Positions 28,352 through 35,877 of a stretch of 64,000 nucleotides of DNA are shown one piece after another. Under the pieces are notes generated by a model. That model worked only from the letters and a program-made list of their open reading frames with translations. It ran no database searches and was not told the origin of the DNA. The stretch is from Hyphomonadaceae bacterium UKL13-1. Lineage in GTDB: Bacteria; Pseudomonadota; Alphaproteobacteria; Caulobacterales; Aquidulcibacteraceae. Location of the stretch: positions 2,066,001 through 2,130,000 of the forward strand of contig CP012156.1 in assembly GCA_001602435.1 (NCBI GenBank). The letters run 5' to 3'. Position 1 is the stretch's first letter. Each line of letters begins with the position of its first letter. The translations under genes and the position numbers were made by a program.

Positions 28352-30745
28352 ATGTCAATTACTGCCCTTAGCAGTGGCACCCCGGAGGCCCAATTCGAAG
28401 CTCAGGTTCGAGCTGCAATCCTTCACGCGCTGCCATGGCTCCCCAGCGACGGCGTCACCCATCAGAAGAGCTTTTCCTTCCAATTCGGCCATGCGACTGT
28501 GACTGTCAAGGCAGAGGCCAAAACTTACATCCGAGCGCGCGCCGACGTATTGGTGCTATTCAAAGGCAAGCACCTTGCCATATTCGAGCTTAAGCGGCCA
28601 GGCGAGAAGCTCACTACCAATGACAACGAGCAGGGGCTATCCTATGCGCGCATGCTGCACCCACGCCCTCCGCTGGTCGTTTTAAGCAACGGCAAGGACG
28701 TGCGGATCCTCGAAACTCACTCGGGTGAGGTATGGCAACCGGAGTCTAAATCCGAACTGGCGCTCGCGGCCCTGATCGCTGCTGGGACCGAGGTCGCTCA
28801 AGCTGACCTCAAGCGCGCCGTTGAAACGCTGATGGGATCAGATCCAGACGTATGGGTGCAGGCGCTCCGCCAAGCGACGGCGCATGCGATCGAGGAGCTT
28901 ACCGGCGACTGGGAAAAGCCAATCTCGCCGTTTGTACGCGGCTTTCTCATGCCCCGTAAGGCGGTGCACCTCGCTTTGCAGCTACTAGAGGATCGGAACC
29001 GCTTGGTCACGATCGAAGGCGGGCCCCTTTCCGGAAAAAGTAATGCTTTGCGCGAGCTTGCCTCGTCCACTGCAAGTCATGAGAAACTGGTAGTCCTCTA
29101 TCTCGACGCTGACGTCGATATTGATCTATTCGAACGCCTCGCACTGCTCCTAGGCGACGCGCTTGATTGGCCGCTGACAGCGGCTGAAGCACGACAGTGG
29201 CTGGTGAAGCTATCACGCGCCAATGGACCTGCGCTCGTGCTTGCCATCGACAATGTGGGCCCCGACCGACATGACTTGCGTCGCGATCTTGAAATCTTGA
29301 CCAGCAACCTGTTTGGTCCCGCCCTTCGAATGGCGCTCGCCATCGACGACGGCATCGCGGAGCAGTTGATGACGCGGAGCGCAGGCCGTGGGCCGTCTGC
29401 GCTCAACAATCGTGCCAGACGGATTGATATTGGTCCGCTCGACAATGAAGAGTTTGAGGTCGCTGAGCGGCACTTGTCCGACCACCGGCTATCGTTCGCG
29501 ATCGGCGCCCGTCATAACAACCATTTGCGTGCGCCTTGGATAATTCGGGCTATGGCGACGGACGCGGCGACCTCACCCAAATATCAGAACGACGAGCTGA
29601 TGGCCGTCATGTCACCTGTTCCAGGTCTCGATGTAATCGATCACGCCCGCCGTATATTCGACGTATCGCAAAGTCCGTTTGCCCGTTACCGTGAATTGGC
29701 GAAAGCGGTGCTGACGGATTGTCACGACCGAACAAGGCCTTACGAGCTTATCTTGGAGTCGCTCGAGACCTTCGTAGTGCGGCGCGAGACCGTCCTCGCG
29801 CATCTATCAGGATCAGACGTCCAGCAGATGCTCGACAGCGGTCTAATCCGCGAAACGCGATCAGAGTCGGGCGAGAACGTCTTCGTAATTCGTCTACCAG
29901 AGTTGATGGCAAGTGAGCTGGCCCAACTCCTTGCCGAAGAGCTACCGAACTTTACACGTGACGATGCAGGCTCCGCTGCGACTTGGCTAGCCGAAACTGC
30001 CAGCAACCTGCCGCTCGGAGATGTTATCGCCGCCCAAGCAATTATCGATGCCACTCTCCGAGGAGGCTGGCTCAGCCTCCAGCTCATCACCGAATTACTA
30101 AAGCGAGCGCCGACGCAGACCACTTTCTCATCAGGGACCCGAACCGCTGGCTGGATGCCCGGTGTGGGTATATTTAATATGACGTTTAAAGGCGAAGGTG
30201 CCATTTTACTTGAGCATCAAGGCCAAGAACATCTAGTCCGCCTCGACGAGAGCGATGAGGGCGAGCATGTCGCCATCTCAGATCTTGAACCCTATCTCAT
30301 TCTTTCGCACTTGGCGGGCCACAGGCTCGAGCTTATGAGCACCGACACCACGCCTGCATATCGGTTAGACCCCGTCCTCCTAGTCAGAGTGGGATCGACG
30401 CCGCTAACCGTTCGTCGACCGGGTGGGTGTCCCGAAGTAAGCGCAGTTCCGGTTCACGAAATCAGTGGCGAACTTTCAGTTGTCTGTCACAAGGCTGGCG
30501 TAGTGGAGTCGGTCACTTGGTCTTTAGTTCGCTTCTTCGGCCGTGAGGACGAGACTGAGCGCGATCAGTTTATCAATTTCGCCCTAGACGGTGCGGAACC
30601 GGCGCTCTTGCCCAGACTTGATATAGCGCTTCAGCACATCGCAGGCTCTGCAGACAAAGCAAGGGCAGCTTGGGCGGCCTCAATTAGAGTAAAGCGCATT
30701 CAGCCGCTGCTCAATCAAATCTTGGAAGCCTATGTCCATTCCTGA
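28352..30745 (+). CDS. Nuclease plus P-loop NTPase (STAND-like) fusion, candidate defence gene
   Basis: The 797-aa protein begins with an HsdR_N-like PD-(D/E)xK nuclease domain: D65 in RADVLVL, then E79-L-K81 in LAIFELKRP. A P-loop NTPase follows, with Walker A G223-GPLSG-K229-S230 and Walker B ALVLAID300. About 480 C-terminal residues with winged-helix-like and sensor-like parts have no family I can name. Effector, then NTPase switch, then sensor is the layout of STAND-type antiphage proteins. A role in cutting DNA or triggering abortive infection is inferred. The start has a good AGGAG site. It is the first gene inside the left end and stands alone. Confidence 0.75.
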   Translation: MSITALSSGTPEAQFEAQVRAAILHALPWLPSDGVTHQKSFSFQFGHATVTVKAEAKTYIRARADVLVLFKGKHLAIFELKRPGEKLTTNDNEQGLSYARMLHPRPPLVVLSNGKDVRILETHSGEVWQPESKSELALAALIAAGTEVAQADLKRAVETLMGSDPDVWVQALRQATAHAIEELTGDWEKPISPFVRGFLMPRKAVHLALQLLEDRNRLVTIEGGPLSGKSNALRELASSTASHEKLVVLYLDADVDIDLFERLALLLGDALDWPLTAAEARQWLVKLSRANGPALVLAIDNVGPDRHDLRRDLEILTSNLFGPALRMALAIDDGIAEQLMTRSAGRGPSALNNRARRIDIGPLDNEEFEVAERHLSDHRLSFAIGARHNNHLRAPWIIRAMATDAATSPKYQNDELMAVMSPVPGLDVIDHARRIFDVSQSPFARYRELAKAVLTDCHDRTRPYELILESLETFVVRRETVLAHLSGSDVQQMLDSGLIRETRSESGENVFVIRLPELMASELAQLLAEELPNFTRDDAGSAATWLAETASNLPLGDVIAAQAIIDATLRGGWLSLQLITELLKRAPTQTTFSSGTRTAGWMPGVGIFNMTFKGEGAILLEHQGQEHLVRLDESDEGEHVAISDLEPYLILSHLAGHRLELMSTDTTPAYRLDPVLLVRVGSTPLTVRRPGGCPEVSAVPVHEISGELSVVCHKAGVVESVTWSLVRFFGREDETERDQFINFALDGAEPALLPRLDIALQHIAGSADKARAAWAASIRVKRIQPLLNQILEAYVHS

Positions 30746-30901
30746 CGCTCACCTTTTTAGCCTAAGGCTAGCGCATACCTTGGGAAAGCAACAAGAGCTT
30801 AAACTACCGATTTGGTAATTTGAGGCGATGGCGGTTGAACTCCCTCCCAAGACATTTACCGGTGACTTTCATATTTGCCAAAGGGACCATAAGATCGACC
30901 C

Positions 30902-31500
30902 TTGCACAAAACTTTGTTTCTTCCGGGTGTAGGCGGAAGTGCTTCGTTCTGGAAACCCTTGGCCGCCCATGCCGAACTGGATAGCGTCTCCTTTGCTTGG
31001 CCGGGCTTCGGGCGCGAGCCTTCACAACCTTATCTCAATAAGATCGACGATCTCGTCGATTTGGTCACGATAGAAATAAATGAGCAGACCAACATCATCT
31101 CATAATCCATGGGCGGCTATATAGCGATCAAGCTGGCCCTTATGTACCTTGGTCTGGTAAAATCCCTTGTGTTAGCGGTTACTTCTGGAGGCATTCCTTT
31201 TGGTGATTTGGGGGGAACGGATTGACGCTCCAACTACTTGAACGCTTTTCCGACCGCTGCGAAATGGATTGCCGATCCAGTGGATGATTTAACTAACAAG
31301 ATCCCATCCACAAAGATCCCTACGCTATTGCTCTCGGGCGATGCAGACCCAGTAAGCCATGTGGCAGTCGGGGAGCGACTGTTGGCTCTTTTTTAAATGC
31401 GCGTCTTTGCGTTTTTAACGGAGCAGACCATGACTTCGCTCAGACAAATATTGAGGCTATTTCGGTTGCGGCGAAGCAGTACTCAATGGCAACTTCTTAG
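30902..31500 (+). pseudogene. Decayed alpha/beta hydrolase
   Basis: The reading frame starting at the TTG at 30902 encodes LFLPGVGGSASFWKPLA and continues in the same frame to 31396 with two internal stops. TAA at 31103 sits just before SMGGYIAIKLA (the nucleophile elbow; most relatives have an amino acid such as Q or H there). TGA at 31223 sits in D*RSNYLNAFP, where W is expected. After PTLLLSGDADPVSH (catalytic-acid region) the frame shifts at a T-run near 31389-31394 and the end continues as NARLCVFNGADHDFAQT (catalytic His) to the TAG at 31500. Three lesions in about 200 codons mean it is non-functional. Confidence 0.82.
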
Positions 31501-31671
31501 GTTTCCAGCACAATACCCGACCGTCTCCTATCTGCTAATAATTGCCAAAAGCAGCCGCTTTGATGCCAGCCTCGATCAGTTGAAACCGCTTTTTGGCGAA
31601 GGGTATTTACAAAGCTGAAAAACCGCGAAACTCTACTTCTAGCTTAGCGAAAGAGTTTCAACTCAGGCCAA

Positions 31672-32676
31672 TTGAACCGGAAAATGCACGCCAACAGCCC
31701 AGAGATTTTACAGCGCGACAGAGTAATCGATCTTGAAGAGCTTCTTCGAGAGCTTCTCGAGCTTACCGACAAACAATCTTTCAAAGACGCTATAGGAACA
31801 GATAACTGGAGCGCTTGGTCATCTGCTACTGCGGATTATGCTAAAAAGGAGAAATGGACCGGTCTTCTTGCACTACTCACCGCAGGTCTATTGATCATGC
31901 TTGGATCGGCGTTCTTAAACGGGAGCGTGGCTCCGACTTTTGTTTATTGGATCGTATGCATAGGACTAGTCCCTTGGGTCTTTGTCCGCAGCGCCCCGGA
32001 GGAACCACTAAGATTCCAGCATGCACAAGCTGATGTAAGCGACCTCGCTAATGAACTTGATTTGCACCGTCAGCGAGCTTCAAGACTCATTAGGGTTCTG
32101 GACACAATTAAGTCGACCAGCACGAAATTCTACGCGTCGCGAAACTCCCCCAGAGGGACGACAAAACAAGAGTTTGACGGCAGATATTTCCAAACCAAAT
32201 ATGCCATTTTTCTGGCACTTGGACCTGAAGGTGAGGCCGTTCGCAAAGAATTTGCCATATGGCATGGATTCCATAAAAAAATCGAAATCGACCTAGCCAG
32301 TGCTCCGGATCTGCACGCCGAGTTTTTGGTGCATCGACTGTGCAGTTTGAAGCTTCGCAGGCGGGAGCTATCACTAGATGACATAGACGTTCTTGACCGC
32401 TTTTTTCAGAGGCCAAAATTTATGAACAAGATCACATCAAGTGCATTGCATACACTTCGAATTGCGCTGGAATTGGGACCCAAGTTCGCCAAAAAAGACG
32501 CTCTGATTGTAGCAATTGCTAAACGACTGACGGACGAAAACGCAGCCTTGGACAAATCCGTACGACGCAGCCATAGCGAGGCCTATGTGCGCACGGTCAT
32601 TGAAGACGGAACAGCCAATAATAAAGAGCCCTTCATTGAACAATTGAGACTCGCCAAATCCAAGTTAAATTATTGA
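31672..32676 (+). CDS. Two-TM protein of unknown function
   Basis: The protein is 334 aa from the TTG at 31672, or 330 aa from the ATG at 31684; neither start has a clear ribosome site. Two transmembrane helices lie at about residues 63-82 and 87-106, followed by a cytoplasmic, charged C-terminal domain of about 225 residues rich in helices. Membrane-anchored proteins of this kind occur among defence genes as effectors, but I see no diagnostic motif. It lies between the decayed hydrolase and the AlpA-like gene. Confidence 0.65.
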   Translation: MNRKMHANSPEILQRDRVIDLEELLRELLELTDKQSFKDAIGTDNWSAWSSATADYAKKEKWTGLLALLTAGLLIMLGSAFLNGSVAPTFVYWIVCIGLVPWVFVRSAPEEPLRFQHAQADVSDLANELDLHRQRASRLIRVLDTIKSTSTKFYASRNSPRGTTKQEFDGRYFQTKYAIFLALGPEGEAVRKEFAIWHGFHKKIEIDLASAPDLHAEFLVHRLCSLKLRRRELSLDDIDVLDRFFQRPKFMNKITSSALHTLRIALELGPKFAKKDALIVAIAKRLTDENAALDKSVRRSHSEAYVRTVIEDGTANNKEPFIEQLRLAKSKLNY

Positions 32677-32792
32677 ACTTAAATAGGATAACAGTTTTTT
32701 AGCGGAAGCTAAATTTGAGTAGCGCGGCTTTTGCTTGCCAATTTTCGCCCCGTCGAATCAACTCCGAGAGGCTGATCGAAGGAGGAATTGGC

Positions 32793-33053
32793 ATGAAACT
32801 TCTTAACACCAAAGCGGTGATGGAACTCACCAGCATACGCTGCCGCAGCAGCTTGTGGCGTGCTGTAAAGGCAGGGAAATTTCCACCCCCAAAGAGATTA
32901 GGTGCAAACCGGAATTGTTGGGAATTGGCAGAAATTGAGGCATGGGCAAACGCATTACCGCGTCGTGATTATGCGCCCAAAGGCAGAAAACAACCCGCAG
33001 CGCACGCACCCGAAGCCCAGCTTAATGCAAAGCCTTGGGGGCAAGCGCAATGA
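32793..33053 (+). CDS. AlpA-family small DNA-binding regulator
   Basis: From the ATG at 32793 the protein is 86 aa and has a strong AAGGAGGAATT site. It carries a winged helix-turn-helix of the AlpA/MerR-like type: LLNTKAVMELTSIRCRSSLWRAVKAGKFPPPKRLG then CWELAEIEAWA. AlpA-like proteins in integrative elements act as transcription activators or excisionase-like factors, so it may control integrase direction or the mobilisation genes. Its stop overlaps the next start (ATGA). A longer frame to 32715 is not needed. Confidence 0.82.
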   Translation: MKLLNTKAVMELTSIRCRSSLWRAVKAGKFPPPKRLGANRNCWELAEIEAWANALPRRDYAPKGRKQPAAHAPEAQLNAKPWGQAQ

Positions 33054-33424
33054 CCGAAGTAATGGAGTCTTCGTCTCACTATTATCCTGAAGTGATTAGG
33101 GTCCAGTACCAGACACCCTTCAATTTTGTTGCTGGGTTCCTTTACTCGACCGCGCGGGTCGAGATGACATCTCACCGTTTATGGACCGTGATTGACGAGA
33201 CTGTTGCACGCAACTCGCGCTGGTACAGGCCAAAGCCAACCCGATTTTTCCTACTCGAGTTCTCTCCGGCCCGACAGCCTCTATACTTTCGCCTTGAAGC
33301 CCTAAATGCGACCCACCTAGTTCGTCGGCCGACTGGATCTGTCCCTAAGTGTCTTGAATTTGCGGCAAACAAGATCTCCAACCGCGATGGATTTCATGGC
33401 GATCCAACCCGGGGGAGTTTCTGA
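33050..33424 (+). CDS. Hypothetical protein in the mobilisation operon
   Basis: The 124-aa protein starts at the ATG overlapping the AlpA-like stop. I recognise no domain. It contains aromatic-rich segments (YYPEVIRVQYQTPFNFVAGFLYST) and a basic centre (WYRPKPTRFFLLEF). Tight coupling on both sides argues that it is expressed with the AlpA-like gene. Confidence 0.55.
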   Translation: MTEVMESSSHYYPEVIRVQYQTPFNFVAGFLYSTARVEMTSHRLWTVIDETVARNSRWYRPKPTRFFLLEFSPARQPLYFRLEALNATHLVRRPTGSVPKCLEFAANKISNRDGFHGDPTRGSF

Positions 33425-33678
33425 TGTTTAGCTCCGCGCAAACTCGACGAAAGCCTCTTCTCCCTCGACGCCACATTAACAAAAAGCGCATCATCACTAC
33501 ACCAAATGATGAAGCGATAGGTTTCATTACTCTTCTACACCCCACGCACGAAAATGTGCCAAATAACCAGATGATGATCTGTATACTATGGGTATACAAA
33601 AATTGCGCTGAGGCCAAAAGAGCCGCAAATGCAGCGTTTCTGAAGAGCGCATATAGTATACAGGGGATGACGCCATGA
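33424..33678 (+). CDS. Possible small basic protein overlapping a regulatory/oriT-like region
   Basis: An 84-aa frame starting at TGATG with the previous stop and ending at ATGA with the next start; both junctions look like translational coupling. The product is basic at its N-terminus and matches no family I know. Its second half coincides with three GTATAC palindromes and an 11-bp inverted repeat, so this stretch may be regulatory DNA rather than a gene. Low confidence. Confidence 0.35.
   Translation: MFSSAQTRRKPLLPRRHINKKRIITTPNDEAIGFITLLHPTHENVPNNQMMICILWVYKNCAEAKRAANAAFLKSAYSIQGMTP
33571..33675. promoter_or_regulatory. GTATAC palindrome cluster, candidate operator/oriT region
   Basis: CTGTATACTAT at 33579-33589 is the exact reverse complement of ATAGTATACAG at 33653-33663. 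A third GTATAC is at 33592-33597, one helical turn from the first. In the R388 trw system the origin of transfer and the TrwA binding sites lie directly upstream of trwA; this cluster holds the same position relative to a TrwA/B/C-like gene set. The nick site cannot be placed. Confidence 0.45.
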
Positions 33679-34058
33679 GTGCGCGGCGTCATCTAGTAAG
33701 TATCAGGCTCACCGGTGATCAAAGTAGGTTGGTCAATGAGTACGCTAACGGACTTGCGGTGCCTGTCTACCAAGCCCGCATTCGTATCTTTGAGCGAGGC
33801 CTAGTCGCCATTTTCGGAACTGAGAAAGACCAAAGCCTCGACGAGTTGGCGCTTTGCTTGACCGAAACATTGGCTCGTCTCGAGCGCCTAGAGAGCATCT
33901 GCGACCGCACTTTATACACTGCAGCCAGCGCTTACACCTTTGCCGCGCACGCTGCCCATAAGGGCGGCACAAACCCAACCCAACTCAACGAAACCCTGAG
34001 CCAAGCGTCGATGGATGCCTATCGCCGCCAGCTTGAGGCAGCGAGGGCACAAAAATGA
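33675..34058 (+). CDS. Mobilisation accessory protein (TrwA-like position)
   Basis: The 127-aa protein starts with SARRHLVSIRLTGDQSRLVNEYANG, compatible with a ribbon-helix-helix DNA-binding N-terminus. A helical C-terminal part follows. Position and size match TrwA of the R388 trwA-trwB-trwC order. It would bind the oriT region, help the relaxosome assemble and repress its own promoter (inference from position). It overlaps the next gene by four bases. Confidence 0.6.
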   Translation: MSARRHLVSIRLTGDQSRLVNEYANGLAVPVYQARIRIFERGLVAIFGTEKDQSLDELALCLTETLARLERLESICDRTLYTAASAYTFAAHAAHKGGTNPTQLNETLSQASMDAYRRQLEAARAQK

Positions 34059-35875
34059 AACAGCGTCATGAAAGCTTAAGACGCGGCCAAGGCCTCGTTT
34101 CACTCTATTGGTCGGCCCTCATTGCACGCGGACGAACCTATCTCTCTGTCATCCTGATCTCGTCGGCTTGCACAGCAACTGCCCTGCCCGCCTTCGTACT
34201 AGATCGACATGAGAGGCAGCGCCTACTGACCTACGGTCAGGCTGAGGTTAAGTTGTTGTTCACGGAGGGACAGAAGTCAAAGCCGACCATGACCGTCGAC
34301 TTCTTGGGTCGCCCCCTGAAGATGCGCGCAGACCGCGTCCAACGGCATCCCCTGTATCGAAGCGCGTACATTAAAGCGAAAGATTGGGCCGTCGCAGGCT
34401 CACTTCTGGGCATTCTGCTGGGTGCCGGGCTTTGCGTGGTATTGTTTCGCATTTTTGAGGATCAGGGAGAGGTCGCCGGACAAGATGACCTTTTGCGGGG
34501 AGCCCTTTTGACCACACCCATGGGGCTTCAAAGATTGCTGAAGCGCCAGCTAACAAATGGTTCGTTCAACTTTGCAGGGATTAGCCTCCCGAGCGATTTT
34601 GCCAATCGCCACATCGCCATCGCGGCAGCAAGCGGCGCTGGCAAGACAACAGCGCTCAGGGAGCTTTTGGATCAGGCTGAAGCAAAGGGCGAACCGGCAG
34701 TCGTTTTTGACACCTCAAGTGAGTTTACAGCCCAATACTATAGGCCCGAGCGTGGCGACGTAATTTTGAATCCATTCGATGCTAGAGGCTGCTTCTGGGA
34801 TGTGATGGATGAAGCCAAAAGCCATCCAGCCGACGCTGACCACATAGCGCAAAAGCTTATTCCCGACGGCAATGAGCACGACGAAAGCGTATGGGTAGAG
34901 AGCGCACAGAATCTGGTCGCCAACATCATTCGAAAGCTTATCGCGGAGGATCGAGCGACCCTTGCTGACCTCATTCAGGCGCTTCGGTCGACCTCAAGCG
35001 ACGATTTGGCGAGGTGGCTTGCCGACACCTCATCAGCACGAATATTTGCCCAAGGTGCCGAGAGGGCGACTGCTTCGGTTCTATTTTCATTGACGAAAGC
35101 CATTGAGACGCTTCAGTTCTTGAAACACGAGGACAGTAACGCAACGCCATTCACCTTCAGTGGCTATTTCGACCAGCTGGACCAGATAAAAGGTCCCAAA
35201 CCTTGGATATTCATCCCCCGACGCGAAAAACACTTTGATGCGATGAAGCCGCTTTTGGCCTGTTGGCTTGAGTTGGCCTCTGTCGGGATTATGAGCCTAG
35301 AACCAAATGAGCGCCGACGCATCTGGATGTTCCTGGACGAGTTGCCGGATATACCAAAAGTGTCAAACTTACAGAGACTTCTACCTCAAGGTCGCAAATT
35401 TGGCGCTTGTACGGTCATTACCTTCCAAGCCATCGGCCAAATGCGGCTCCGATACACATCGGACGGTGCAGAAGCACTCCTTGGCAATGCGGGAACGAAG
35501 CTGATCCTCCAGTGTGGAGACGCCGATACACGCAAATGGGCAAGTCAGATGGTAGGCGAGGTCGAAGCAGAGCTTCGAAGTGATTCCGAAAATCTCGACT
35601 TTGAACACGGAAAAGGTCGTACGACGGTCGGCAAGCAAAGGCAGATTAGACCGGCAGTTTTGGAGAGCGAGTTTAAACTCGAAAAGCATGCAGGCTACCT
35701 TCTCTTGGCAGATGGATTCCCAGTGACCAAGGTCAGGCTATCCAACAAACACATCATCGCCAGAGGCCCTGTCCGCCAGCCCGGATTTATTCCGGGGGAC
35801 GTCGCTGACACCCTTTATGGCCGCAAGAGCACTCCCCCAGAGAGCAACATCGACTTCAGCGCAGGGCCTGTCTAG
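34055..35875 (+). CDS. Type IV coupling protein (TrwB/TraD/VirD4 family)
   Basis: The 606-aa membrane-anchored ATPase links the relaxosome to a type IV secretion channel. It has two N-terminal membrane helices (about residues 27-49 and 111-133), Walker A at 192-199 (ASGAGKTT, K197) and Walker B at 424-429 (WMFLDE). The text between them matches TrwB-type DNA-binding ATPases (VVFDTSSEF, then NPFDARGCFWDVMDE). It lies between the accessory gene and the relaxase with 2 bp to the latter, forming a single operon. Confidence 0.92.
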   Translation: MKQRHESLRRGQGLVSLYWSALIARGRTYLSVILISSACTATALPAFVLDRHERQRLLTYGQAEVKLLFTEGQKSKPTMTVDFLGRPLKMRADRVQRHPLYRSAYIKAKDWAVAGSLLGILLGAGLCVVLFRIFEDQGEVAGQDDLLRGALLTTPMGLQRLLKRQLTNGSFNFAGISLPSDFANRHIAIAAASGAGKTTALRELLDQAEAKGEPAVVFDTSSEFTAQYYRPERGDVILNPFDARGCFWDVMDEAKSHPADADHIAQKLIPDGNEHDESVWVESAQNLVANIIRKLIAEDRATLADLIQALRSTSSDDLARWLADTSSARIFAQGAERATASVLFSLTKAIETLQFLKHEDSNATPFTFSGYFDQLDQIKGPKPWIFIPRREKHFDAMKPLLACWLELASVGIMSLEPNERRRIWMFLDELPDIPKVSNLQRLLPQGRKFGACTVITFQAIGQMRLRYTSDGAEALLGNAGTKLILQCGDADTRKWASQMVGEVEAELRSDSENLDFEHGKGRTTVGKQRQIRPAVLESEFKLEKHAGYLLLADGFPVTKVRLSNKHIIARGPVRQPGFIPGDVADTLYGRKSTPPESNIDFSAGPV

Positions 35876-35877
35876 CC

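Noticed and set aside
30804..31025. Minus-strand 73-aa frame
   Set aside because: Overlaps the start of the decayed hydrolase and shows no protein features.
30902..31396. Stop-codon readthrough or a recoded (TGA = Trp) gene
   Set aside because: One of the two stops is TAA and a frameshift follows; the other genes in the window use normal stops. Pseudogene decay is simpler.
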